Below are positions 36,184 to 43,884 of a DNA stretch of 55,722 bases, in pieces. This stretch comes from Desulfovibrio sp. (GTDB lineage: Bacteria; Desulfobacterota; Desulfovibrionia; Desulfovibrionales; Desulfovibrionaceae). Each line of letters begins with the position of its first letter. The stretch's first letter is position 1. A program made the position numbers and the translations under genes. The notes below the pieces were generated by a model. The model saw nothing but the letters and a program-made list of their open reading frames with translations, was not told the origin of the DNA and did no database searches. Location: NCBI GenBank assembly GCA_031288535.1, contig JAITRF010000130.1, positions 1 to 55,722 of the forward strand. The letters are read 5' to 3'.

Positions 36184-36960
36184 TCATTCATCCCCAAATT
36201 CAAGTTCCAGGCCCACGGGGCAGTGGTCGGAGCCTGGAATCGCGGCGTCTATCCAGGCGTTTTTCACATTGCCCGCAAGCTCCCCGGAAACAAAGAAATA
36301 GTCGATGCGCCATCCGGTATTGCTTTCCCTCGCCCTTGAGCGGTAGGACCACCATGTGTACATGCCCGGCAAATCGCCGTGCAGCAGCCGGAAAGTGTCC
36401 ACGTAACCGGCGGCGGTGAAGCGGTCCATCCAGGCCCGTTCCACGGGCAAAAATCCTGAAAACTTCTCGTTTTGCCCAGGCCGCGCCAAGTCCACCGGAC
36501 GGTGGGCGGTATTGAAATCCCCGCAGACCACGACGGGTTTTGTCTCGCGCATCTTTTGCGCATGCCGCAAAAAGGCCTCGTAATACCCGAGTTTGTAGTT
36601 CAGGCGTTCCTCGTCCTTTTGTCCGTTGGGGAAATAGACGTTGAAAAAGTGAAAGCGCGGCAGTTCGAGGTGAATAAGCCGTCCCTCCCCCTGCCAGGCC
36701 GGATCCGGCAGATCAAAATTGACGGCCAGGGGTTTCAGGCGGGAAAACACCGCCACCCCGGAGTAGCCGCGCTTCTTTGCCGCCGAAAACCAGGAAACGT
36801 GGTAGCCGGGAAAAACCCGCGCTTCTTCCGGGAGATCCGCAAGCTCGGCCTTCACCTCCTGCAGCGCCACCACATCACCGCCCGCGCTTCCGAACCACGA
36901 CCAGCCGCCGTTTGCCAGCACGGCCCTAAAGCCGTTGACGTTCCAGGAATAAAGATGCAT
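36184..36960 (-). CDS. xth: Exodeoxyribonuclease III
   Basis: Mg-dependent AP endonuclease and 3'-5' exonuclease for base-excision repair, 258 aa. Motifs in order: SWNVNGFRAVL (N-terminal Asn), ALQEVKAE (metal Glu), YSGVAVFSR, NVYFPNG, VVCGDFNTAHRPVDL, WRIDYFFVS and GSDHCPVGLEL (catalytic Asp-His). Start at ATG 36960 (MHLYSWNV) has GGAGG 6 nt upstream; the frame could extend 16 codons but the site favours this start. It converges with the chemoreceptor gene (33 bp apart) and is divergent from nifU. Confidence 0.95.
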   Translation of the reverse strand: MHLYSWNVNGFRAVLANGGWSWFGSAGGDVVALQEVKAELADLPEEARVFPGYHVSWFSAAKKRGYSGVAVFSRLKPLAVNFDLPDPAWQGEGRLIHLELPRFHFFNVYFPNGQKDEERLNYKLGYYEAFLRHAQKMRETKPVVVCGDFNTAHRPVDLARPGQNEKFSGFLPVERAWMDRFTAAGYVDTFRLLHGDLPGMYTWWSYRSRARESNTGWRIDYFFVSGELAGNVKNAWIDAAIPGSDHCPVGLELEFGDE

Positions 36961-37072
36961 TGACGCCTCCATGGCAGGATGCTTGCCGGACATATTCCCT
37001 CTTTTCAAATCGATAAAGCGGACTTATTATAAACAAATCAATCACGGCGGACAACCGCCAGGGAGAAGTGCC

Positions 37073-37960
37073 ATGTGGGAATACACGGACAAAGTTCGAG
37101 AACATTTTTTGAACCCGCGCAACAGCGGAGCGCTTGAAAACGCGGACGCCGTGGCGGAAGTCGGCAGCCTGGCCTGCGGCGACGCCATGAAACTATATAT
37201 CAAGGTCAAAGACGGAGTAATCACGGACGCCTCTTTTCAAACCTTCGGCTGCGCCTCGGCCATAGCCTCAAGTTCGGCCCTGACCGAGATGGTCAAGGGC
37301 AAAACCCTGGACGAGGCCATGTCCATCACCAACAAACAGATAGCGGACTTTCTGGGCGGGCTGCCCAAGGAAAAAATGCACTGTTCGGTCATGGGCCGGG
37401 ACGCCCTGGAAGCGGCGATCCGTTCCTACCGGGGCGAGCCGGCCCCCGCTCCGGACCGGGAAGGGCATCTCGTCTGCAGATGCTTCGGCGTGACCGATGC
37501 GCAGATTGCTAGAGCCATCCGGGAAAACAAGCTAACCAGCGTCGAGGACGTGACAAACTTCACCAAGGCCGGCGGCGGCTGTGGAGAGTGCCTGGAGGAA
37601 ATCGGGGAAATCCTCGCCCGCGTTCTGGCCGAGGAACAAAAGGAAACGGACCCGGAAAAGCGCCTGCCTCTCGGACTTGCCGATTTACGCAAGGAGAAAA
37701 AAGAAGCCGCGCCCGCCCTCTCCAACGTTCAGCGCATGCAAAAGGTCATGACCGCCCTTGACGAGATCGTCCGGCCGCGCCTCAAACAGGACGGGGGAGA
37801 CATCGAACTCGTGGACATAGAGGGCAAGGTGGTGAGCGTGGCCCTGCGGGGCATGTGCACCAGCTGCCCCTCCAGCCGCCTGACCATTGAGGGCTTTGTG
37901 CAGCAGACGCTGTGCGAGCAGGTGGAACCCGGCATCACAGTCAGGGAGATACTCCAATGA
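37073..37960 (+). CDS. nifU: NifU-type iron-sulfur cluster assembly scaffold
   Basis: A 295-residue modular scaffold on which [Fe-S] clusters are built and passed to apoproteins. Domain 1 (about 1-125) is IscU-like, with cysteines in GSLACGD, FGCASAIASS and MHCSVMG. Domain 2 (about 135-190) is the BFD-like permanent [2Fe-2S] domain, with CRCFGVTD and GGGCGECLEEIGE. Domain 3 (about 225-295) is NFU, with CTSCPSS. Start at ATG 37073 (MWEYTDKV) with GGGAG upstream. The stop overlaps the nifS start by 4 bp (ATGA). No nitrogenase genes are nearby, so this is probably the general ISC-type system of the cell, as in other sulfate reducers. Confidence 0.95.
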   Translation: MWEYTDKVREHFLNPRNSGALENADAVAEVGSLACGDAMKLYIKVKDGVITDASFQTFGCASAIASSSALTEMVKGKTLDEAMSITNKQIADFLGGLPKEKMHCSVMGRDALEAAIRSYRGEPAPAPDREGHLVCRCFGVTDAQIARAIRENKLTSVEDVTNFTKAGGGCGECLEEIGEILARVLAEEQKETDPEKRLPLGLADLRKEKKEAAPALSNVQRMQKVMTALDEIVRPRLKQDGGDIELVDIEGKVVSVALRGMCTSCPSSRLTIEGFVQQTLCEQVEPGITVREILQ

Positions 37961-39117
37961 GCGGCAAGATAATCTACTTCGACAACAACGCCACCACCGG
38001 AGTGGCCCCGGAAGTGCGCGCGGCCATACTGCCTTTTCTGGGCGGGGAATACGGCAATCCCTCCAGCATGTACCGCTTTGCCGGAACATCCCAGCATGCC
38101 GTGCAAAAAGCCAGGGAACAGACGGCCGCGCTGCTCGGAGCGAACCCGGAAGAGATCATTTTCACCTCCTGCGGCACGGAAAGCGATTCCACGGCCATTT
38201 TCTCCGCCCTGCGCGCCAGACCGGAGAAAAAACATTTCATCACCACGCGGGTGGAGCATCCCGCCGTTCTCGCGCTCGGCCAGTATCTGGAAAAGGAAGG
38301 CTACGCCGTCACCTGGATGGGGGTGGACGAGAAAGGCCGGGTGAACCTCGATGATTTCGCCCGCGCCCTCAACCGGGATACCGCCATGGTGTCCATGATG
38401 TACGCCAACAACGAAACCGGCAATATCTATCCGGTGGCCGAAGTCGGGGCCCTTTGCCGGGAACGGGGCGTCCCCTTCCATGTGGACGCGGTACAGGCCG
38501 TGGGCAAGCTGCCCATCGACCTCGCCACCCTGCCCGTCGACTACCTGGCCATGTCCGGGCACAAACTCCACGCTCCCAAGGGCGTAGGCGCGCTCTACGT
38601 GCGCCGGGGCGCGCCCTTCCGCCCCTTTCTGCGCGGAGGCCACCAGGAGGGCGGACGCCGGGCGGGCACGGAAGCCGTTCCGAACATCGTGGCCATCGGC
38701 GCGGCCTGCGAGTTGGCCGGAAGCCACATCGAGGAGGAAAACACCAGGGTGAAAGCCCTGCGCGACGATTTGCAGCAGCGCCTGCTCGAAAAAATACCGG
38801 ACTCCCGTCTGAACGGAGACCCGGAATGCCGCTTGCCCAACACCCTGAACATCTCGTTCCGGAACGTGGAAGGGGAAGCCATTCTGCTCCTGCTGGACCA
38901 ACACGGCATCTGCGCCAGTTCCGGGTCGGCCTGCACCTCCGGCAGCCTTGAGCCCTCGCACGTGCTGAGGGCAATGGGCGTGCCTTTCAACTACGCGCAC
39001 GGGTCCGTGCGCCTTTCCCTCTGCCGCTACAACACGCAGGAGGAAGTGAATTTCGTGGCCGGGGCGCTGCCCGAAATAATCGCCCGCCTGCGGGAACTAT
39101 CCCCTTTCAAGGACTAG
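37957..39117 (+). CDS. nifS: Cysteine desulfurase (NifS family)
   Basis: PLP enzyme, 386 aa, that takes sulfur from cysteine as a persulfide and delivers it to NifU. Visible motifs are YFDNNATTGVAPEV at the N-terminus, TRVEHPAVL, HVDAVQAVGKLP (PLP Asp), the PLP lysine in SGHKLHAPKG near residue 203, and the mobile-loop catalytic cysteine in SSGSACTSGS near residue 327. Start MSGKIIYFDNN overlaps the nifU stop by ATGA. Its own TAG stop is the first three bases of a Z-type repeat. Confidence 0.95.
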   Translation: MSGKIIYFDNNATTGVAPEVRAAILPFLGGEYGNPSSMYRFAGTSQHAVQKAREQTAALLGANPEEIIFTSCGTESDSTAIFSALRARPEKKHFITTRVEHPAVLALGQYLEKEGYAVTWMGVDEKGRVNLDDFARALNRDTAMVSMMYANNETGNIYPVAEVGALCRERGVPFHVDAVQAVGKLPIDLATLPVDYLAMSGHKLHAPKGVGALYVRRGAPFRPFLRGGHQEGGRRAGTEAVPNIVAIGAACELAGSHIEEENTRVKALRDDLQQRLLEKIPDSRLNGDPECRLPNTLNISFRNVEGEAILLLLDQHGICASSGSACTSGSLEPSHVLRAMGVPFNYAHGSVRLSLCRYNTQEEVNFVAGALPEIIARLRELSPFKD

Positions 39118-39207
39118 AGCACCTTAACTTTGAGATTATGCACGGTTTATCTTCAGGCCGCGTCCGCTCACGCGGCCGCCAGAGCAATTTCAAAGCGAAA
39201 TTGATCT
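39115..39207 (+). repeat. Z repeat pair after nifS
   Basis: Begins TAGAGCACCTTAACTTTGAGA at the nifS stop codon. After a GCGGCCGC-type hairpin (GGCCGCGTCCGCTCACGCGGCC, 39155-39176) it ends with AGAGCAATTTCA-AAG-CGAAATTGATCT (39181-39207). The part from 39148 aligns with 43734-43789. Confidence 0.65.
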
Positions 39208-39218
39208 AATCCCCTTGA

Positions 39219-40394
39219 ATGCGGACCGGCATGGGAGACGCAACCCTGAAAAGCTCATACGCGCGCGCGGGCCGGGTTCTGTTCCTGGCCCTGCTTTCGG
39301 CCCTGTTTCCGATCCCGACGTTCTCCGCCCGGATGGCGCAGGCGCTGGAAAACCCGCCTCCGCTCGAGGCGATGGTCGGGCAGATGGTCATGACGGGTTT
39401 TCGCGGCACGGGCGGGCATCCGCTGAGCGAGGACCTGCGCTTTTTGCTGGAAGACATAGCCAAAGGAAAAGTCGGGGGGGTCATCTTGTTCGAGCCCGAC
39501 TACATCACCAAATCCGGGCGCAACATCCAAAGCCGGAGGCAGTTGCGGAATCTGACCGCGATGATGCAGAAAAAGGCCCCGATCCCGCTTTTTATCGCCG
39601 TGGACCAGGAAGGCGGCAGGGTGCGCAGGCTCCTGCCGGCCCACGGCGCGCCGGCCACGCCCGCGGCGCGGGAAATGGGCAGGGCGACCCCGGCCGAGAC
39701 GTATCTGCGCGGCAAAGAACTGGGCGACTTCCTGGCCCGGGTCGGGATCAACACCAACTTCGCCCCGGTCGTCGACCTTGACGTCAATCCGGACAGCCCG
39801 GCCATCGGACGCATGGGGAGGGCCTTTTCCGCCGAAGCCGGACCGGTCGCCCGGCACGCCGGAGCCTTTGCCGAAGGCCTGGCCTCGGCCAAAGTGCTAT
39901 ACTGCTACAAACATTTTCCCGGTCACGGAAGCGCCGCCGAAGACAGCCACGCCGAGTACGCGGACATCACCCGCACCTGGAAGAAAGAGGAGCTTGACCC
40001 TTACCGCCGGCTGTTGCGCAAGGACATGCCGGGCATGGTGATGGTGGGGCACCTGCTGCACATGGGCCTTGATCCGTCGCGCCCGTCCTCCCTTTCTTCT
40101 TCCACGGTCAACGGGCTGTTGCGGGCCGAACTCGGCTGGGAGGGCGTCGTAATCACCGACGACCTGCAGATGGACGCAGTTTCCGGCGCTTACAGCCTCA
40201 AGGAGGCAATCCGCCTGGCCCTGGAGGCCGGGGCGGACGTCATCCTGACCGGAAACAATCTCCGGCACGACCCCAGGCAGGGTCGCAGGACTTACGACAT
40301 CATTCTCGAACTCGTGCGGTCCGGCAAGATAGAAAGACGACGCATCGAGGAATCCTACGGAAGGATAACGGCCCTCAAGAAGAATTTATTTTAG
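39219..40394 (+). CDS. Exported glycoside hydrolase family 3 (beta-N-acetylhexosaminidase, NagZ-like)
   Basis: A 391-residue family 3 glycosidase. An N-terminal signal segment (GRVLFLALLSALFPIPTFSA) suggests export, unlike cytoplasmic NagZ of enterobacteria. Catalytic features are DQEGGRVRRL, KHFPGHGSAAEDSH (the histidine/aspartate loop of GH3 N-acetylglucosaminidases) and the nucleophile in ITDDLQMDA near residue 310. The probable substrate is GlcNAc-anhydroMurNAc or related peptidoglycan fragments. Start: ATG 39219, or ATG 39231; neither has a good ribosome site. The 3' end overlaps the convergent diguanylate cyclase by 20 bp. Confidence 0.88.
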   Translation: MRTGMGDATLKSSYARAGRVLFLALLSALFPIPTFSARMAQALENPPPLEAMVGQMVMTGFRGTGGHPLSEDLRFLLEDIAKGKVGGVILFEPDYITKSGRNIQSRRQLRNLTAMMQKKAPIPLFIAVDQEGGRVRRLLPAHGAPATPAAREMGRATPAETYLRGKELGDFLARVGINTNFAPVVDLDVNPDSPAIGRMGRAFSAEAGPVARHAGAFAEGLASAKVLYCYKHFPGHGSAAEDSHAEYADITRTWKKEELDPYRRLLRKDMPGMVMVGHLLHMGLDPSRPSSLSSSTVNGLLRAELGWEGVVITDDLQMDAVSGAYSLKEAIRLALEAGADVILTGNNLRHDPRQGRRTYDIILELVRSGKIERRRIEESYGRITALKKNLF

Positions 40395-41322
40395 GCCAAT
40401 GCGCCCGCACACAGTTGCGGCCGCTGCCTTTTGCATCATACAGCGCCTCGTCCGCCCGGCGGATCGTTTCTTCGATGCTCTCTCCGGGCACATGTACGGT
40501 GCAGCCGAAACTGGCGGTGATCCGCGGCAAGGAACCGAAGCTGTGACCGGCCACGGAGATGCGCAGTTTCTCCGCGATGCCGAAAACCGCCCTCTGGTTC
40601 CGCGTCTGAACCATGACGATGAACTCCTCTCCCCCGTACCGGGCGACCAGATCCTTTCCCCGGCGCACTTTGCCGAGCAGTATCCGGCCCATGTCGATCA
40701 GCACCAGGTCTCCGGACTGGTGTCCGTAAGTGTCGTTGACGCGCTTGAAGTGGTCGATATCGATCATGATCAGCGCGCAGGGAGGCACTGCTTCACCGTC
40801 GCCTTGCAGACGCACCCGGAGTTCTTCCATAAAGGCGGTACGGTTCAGCACCCCGGTCAAGCCGTCAATAGTGGACTTCAGCTTGTATTCCTCAAGATCG
40901 TTGTGCAAAATGCGCCGTTCCAGAAGCTCGCTGCGCACGGCGTGCAAAAGCGCCACCCGCTCGGCGTAGGCGTCCGTGAGCAGGCGCACGGTGATGACTT
41001 CGGCGCCGGGGAAAGACATGGCTTCCGCAACCATCGCCTGATCTATTTCGCAGATGTTGTCCTCCTCCCAGGTCCCGGAAGAAATCATGCCTTCCGACCC
41101 GCCGGCAAAAAATTCTTCCGCCATCTGAAAAAAAAAGTCCAGCATGGATGAATGCCGCCAGGGCGTGGTGCAGGGTCCGCCCGTATCCGCGTCCTGAGGA
41201 AAGATGCGGTTGTAAAACGGCGGCGCTTCGCCGAGAAAAGAGTATTGCCCCGGCGCCTCGCGCACCAGGACGGCCGTATTGAGATTTTTCAGGATTTTTT
41301 CAGCAAGTCGCGCTTTGTGCAT
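40375..41322 (-). CDS. Diguanylate cyclase downstream of a Ras-like GTPase
   Basis: A 315-residue cytoplasmic protein. The C-terminal GGDEF domain (about 145-305) is intact, with STIDGLTGVLNRTAF, IMIDIDHFKRVNDTYGHQSGD and RYGGEEF. A short helical linker (ELLERRILHNDLEEYKLK) precedes it. The N-terminal 130 residues (YSFLGEAPPFYNRIF...PWRHSSMLDFFFQMAEEF) are an unrecognised, PAS-sized domain. It follows the GTPase gene by 101 bp on the same strand; there is no gene in the gap. The stop overlaps the GH3 gene by 20 bp tail to tail. Confidence 0.9.
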   Translation of the reverse strand: MHKARLAEKILKNLNTAVLVREAPGQYSFLGEAPPFYNRIFPQDADTGGPCTTPWRHSSMLDFFFQMAEEFFAGGSEGMISSGTWEEDNICEIDQAMVAEAMSFPGAEVITVRLLTDAYAERVALLHAVRSELLERRILHNDLEEYKLKSTIDGLTGVLNRTAFMEELRVRLQGDGEAVPPCALIMIDIDHFKRVNDTYGHQSGDLVLIDMGRILLGKVRRGKDLVARYGGEEFIVMVQTRNQRAVFGIAEKLRISVAGHSFGSLPRITASFGCTVHVPGESIEETIRRADEALYDAKGSGRNCVRAHWPKINSS

Positions 41323-41423
41323 GGTTTTCTCTCACGCTTCCCGGACGTTTGGGATTCAGGGGCACGCTTCATACCAGGCCGCGTTCAAACTGATTTGAAG
41401 GAACTTGTGATGAAACAACAAGA

Positions 41424-41915
41424 TCAGAGCATGTCCCCGGCCAGGGAGATGAATGCGTCTTCCACAGACTGTCCGGTTTTTGCGCTGGTCACGAAGACGC
41501 GCAACCCGGTTTTCTGGACGGCTTCTATATCGTCGCGGGCAAGCTCCCATTCGGCGACCAAATCCGCCTTGTTCACCAGCAGGCAATGAGGTATGCTGCC
41601 TACGGCCTCCAATGCCTCCCGACGCAATTCCAGGGCGACGTCCAAAGTCTCGCGCCGGGTGCCGTCCGCCACGACGAAAAACCCCATCGCCCCACGCAGG
41701 TAGGAAATATTCACCGTCGTATAGACGTCCTTGCCTTCAAGATCCCAGAGAACCAGGCTCATGGGCTGATCTCCGACGGAAACGTCTTTTTTGCTGATCT
41801 TGACACCCAGGGTGGAAAGATAGCGGTCGTCAAAGATAGAGTGGACGAACTGTTTGACAAGACAGGACTTACCCGCCGCAAAAGCTCCAAGCATGCATAT
41901 TTTCTTGGTTATCAT
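41424..41915 (-). CDS. Ras-like small GTPase
   Basis: A 163-residue single-domain GTPase of the bacterial Ras/Rab-like type. All G motifs are visible: G1 GAFAAGKSCLVKQF (residues 10-23), G3 WDLEGKD near 57, G4 NKAD near 115, and G5 TSAKTG near 142. There is no lipidation motif or transmembrane helix. Such proteins act as switches with a partner effector or Roadblock protein; none is adjacent. Co-directional placement before a diguanylate cyclase suggests that GTPase state might control c-di-GMP output (inference). ATG start with only a weak ribosome site. Confidence 0.88.
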   Translation of the reverse strand: MITKKICMLGAFAAGKSCLVKQFVHSIFDDRYLSTLGVKISKKDVSVGDQPMSLVLWDLEGKDVYTTVNISYLRGAMGFFVVADGTRRETLDVALELRREALEAVGSIPHCLLVNKADLVAEWELARDDIEAVQKTGLRVFVTSAKTGQSVEDAFISLAGDML

Positions 41916-42028
41916 CGCTCACGCCACGGATGGTTGTTATGCGGGACGAGCATCACCCGCGTTGAATCTAAATAACACAAGCGCAACATGCGGACAAGCG
42001 CCGAAAAGCACTCCGCAGCCGCAAACCC

Positions 42029-42089
42029 GTCCATGCCGCCTGCGCGGCGGATTGAAGGCTTTGCCTTCAGCCGATGCCGATTCGCCCCC
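42029..42089. repeat. W repeat, copy 3 (right half)
   Basis: GTCCATGCCGCCTGCGCGGC, then GGATTGAAGGCTTTGCCTTC and AGCCGATGCCGATTCGCC. Aligns with 3596-3662; the GAAGG/CCTTC stem is perfect here and has a G-T pair in copy 1. It lies in the 338 bp gene-free gap 41916-42253 between the GTPase and flavin reductase genes. Confidence 0.6.
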
Positions 42090-42145
42090 AGCGCTCGCGG
42101 CGCAGGCAGCTCACGGCAAGGATCCGCGCGGCGAATTCCTGTAAA

Positions 42146-42255
42146 CATTTTCAAAGTTAAATTGTTCTAATACTGTTAAATTATCAGATGCGCTTGAAAT
42201 TACTGACTGGCATACGGGACAGGAGCCCAGAGCAATTTCAAAGTGAAATTGCTCT
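42146..42255. repeat. Two Z repeats, including the consensus palindrome
   Basis: A degenerate copy (ATTTTCAAAGTTAAATTGTTCTAA, 42147-42170) and the clearest copy in the window: AGAGCAATTTCA-AAG-TGAAATTGCTCT (42229-42255), a perfect 12 bp stem. Its last bases together with the next A form, on the minus strand, the TAG stop of the flavin reductase gene. Confidence 0.7.
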
Positions 42256-42827
42256 AAATGCATCCTTGCCATTTTGTCATCCTGCGGCGCAGATTGACGG
42301 TTTCCCCATCGATTATGAAAGTGCCGTCGCCCACGGCGTGAAAGGAACGCGAGTCCTCTGGCGCCGGGTCGCTCCACGCCCGTATGCCCCGCAGGACAAA
42401 AAAATGATAGTCGCGCACAAGCGCCCGGTTCTCAACGCGGCATTCAAGGTTATACAGGCATTCTCCCACCAGGGGGGCCGCGACCAGGGCGGCGGGCAGC
42501 GGGGTCAATCCGAAGGCGGAGAACTTGTCCAGGGTTTCCCCGGAGCAGTTCCCTATGTCCACGACCTTCTCCATCAGGCTTGCCGGGGGAACGGCGACAA
42601 CGCATTCGCCCGTTTCCGCCAGAGCGGCGTAGCTGAAGTTCCAGGGGCCGAGAGCCACGCCCAGGGTCGGCTCAAAACCCATGGAGGCATGGCAGCTCAC
42701 GGTCATGAGGTTGCTTTTGTCCTTGTGGCGCGTGGAAACAAGGAGAACCGGCCCGGATTCGACAAAGGTAAAGGCGCGGTTCAGGGGAAATTCCACCTGA
42801 AGCGGGGGTTTTGACGCATCGTTCATC
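42254..42827 (-). CDS. Flavin reductase-domain (flavoredoxin-like) protein
   Basis: A 190-residue FMN-binding split-barrel protein of the flavin reductase/flavoredoxin family. Family features are NRAFTFVESGPVLLVSTRHKDKSN at the N-terminus, LMTVSCHASMGFEPTLGVALGPWN (FMN contact strand), TGECVVAVP near residue 80, and DIGNCSGETLDKF. The KSNLMTVS pattern matches flavoredoxins of sulfate reducers, electron carriers in sulfur metabolism. Start ATG 42827 has GGGAG 7 nt upstream. The TAG stop lies in a Z repeat that forms a 12 bp hairpin directly behind the gene. Confidence 0.87.
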
Positions 42828-42862
42828 CGCCGCTCCCTTGTACCGTTCAAACGGGGAGGCCG

Positions 42863-43123
42863 CTATTCATTTTCCCAAGGCGCGGGAGTTGCCGGCAATT
42901 GCGCAGGACCGGATTGTTTTGAACGGAGCCGTTCAGCGGCGCGGTAAATTTCCTCCCTTTCCCGTGAGGAGGGCATCCGCAACGGATTATCCAATGCTAC
43001 CGTCCTTGTTCCGCTTTGCTCGGCCAGACGGCGGGCATCAACGGCGGCCAGAACGAGCGCCGTTTCAACTTGCTGTATAAGCGCCTGAAACTCAGGACTG
43101 AAATCATCTGTTTGCACGGACAT
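42863..43123 (-). CDS. Small partner protein of the zeta-like kinase (putative antitoxin)
   Basis: An 86-residue acidic-basic mixed protein, mostly helical (FSPEFQALIQQVETALVLAAVDARRLAEQSG, then REREEIYRAAERLRSKQ). No DNA-binding motif is recognised. It begins 20 bp inside the end of the zeta-like kinase gene on the same strand, which signals tight co-expression. By analogy with two-gene toxin-antitoxin modules it may be the antitoxin, but the family is not recognised and the order (kinase first) differs from epsilon-zeta. AGGGGA precedes ATG 43123. Confidence 0.65.
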   Translation of the reverse strand: MSVQTDDFSPEFQALIQQVETALVLAAVDARRLAEQSGTRTVALDNPLRMPSSREREEIYRAAERLRSKQSGPAQLPATPAPWENE

Positions 43124-43661
43124 GGTTTTCCCCTGCGGCAATCCTTACAGGAAAGCTACCGGATGCGTCATACAACATCCAGTCATCGACAAGCATTTTA
43201 TACACCTGGTGGAAATTCCGCAATCCCGCCACGAACCGGCGACGAATCACGGTTTCCGGAACATAATGTCCTCCCTGAACCACTCGGGCGGCTACCCGCT
43301 CTATAGCTGTTTCCGCGTCCGGCAGGGCCAAAAACATCAGGTGCACGGCAAAGCCTTTTGTTCGCCATTGTGGAATCATGCGGGCGTAGGCGCGGCCTGC
43401 CAGAGTTGTTTCGAAACAAAAACTTTCACCTTGGTTCGCCAGCCTGTCTATTTGACGGAGCATAAGCTTTCCCGCTTGGAGAGCTTCTCGTTCCCAGGCA
43501 AAAGGTGAAAGGGCATAGGCGATAAGGTCGGCGTTGACGAATCGGGTGAAATTGACGGAAGCGGAAACAAACCACTTGGAGAAGGTAGTTTTACCGGCGC
43601 CGTTCGGCCCGGCGACAATATAAATATGCTTCTTTTCCATGCCGTGGTAATGAGTTTTCAT
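43104..43661 (-). CDS. Zeta-toxin-like P-loop kinase
   Basis: A 185-residue P-loop NTPase resembling zeta toxins/AAA_33 kinases. Walker A is AGPNGAGKTTF near residues 17-27; NADLIAYALSP (the Asp near the substrate site) and FCFETTLAG follow. The arginine-rich lid appears in IERVAARVVQGGHYVPETVIRRRF near 130-150. True zeta toxins phosphorylate UDP-N-acetylhexosamines and block wall synthesis; many relatives lack proven targets. Start at ATG 43661 (MKTHYHGMEKK) has a weak GAAGAG site; ATG 43640 (MEKKHIYIVAG) is an alternative. It overlaps the small downstream gene by 20 bp. Confidence 0.82.
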   Translation of the reverse strand: MKTHYHGMEKKHIYIVAGPNGAGKTTFSKWFVSASVNFTRFVNADLIAYALSPFAWEREALQAGKLMLRQIDRLANQGESFCFETTLAGRAYARMIPQWRTKGFAVHLMFLALPDAETAIERVAARVVQGGHYVPETVIRRRFVAGLRNFHQVYKMLVDDWMLYDASGSFPVRIAAGENHVRANR

Positions 43662-43733
43662 CGCGGACGCTCTTCGGCAGGCGGGTGGAATCGCCACGCA
43701 ACGGGCCTGTGGCTTCCGGAAAATTCGACTTTT

Positions 43734-43789
43734 TCCGGTTATGTTCAGGTCGCGCGGCCGCCAGGGCAATATCAAAGTGAAATTGCTCT
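43734..43789. repeat. Z repeat upstream of the zeta-like gene
   Basis: GGTTATGTTCAGGTCGCGCG, then GCCGCCAGGGCAATATCA and AAGTGAAATTGCTCT. Aligns with 39148-39204, keeping the terminal CAAT(A/T)TCA / TGAAATTGC palindrome. It lies in the 223 bp gene-free gap 43662-43884. Confidence 0.6.
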
Positions 43790-43884
43790 GTTTTGCGGCC
43801 CGGCATGCGACTTTCCAGCCTGCAATCTCGCCTTCTCCAAAAATTAAGCAGGGACCGGAAGTTGGATAATCGCCATGCGGCGCG

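Noticed and set aside
37073..39117. nifU-nifS as evidence of nitrogen fixation
   Set aside because: No nitrogenase or other nif genes are present; in sulfate reducers these genes often serve general Fe-S assembly.
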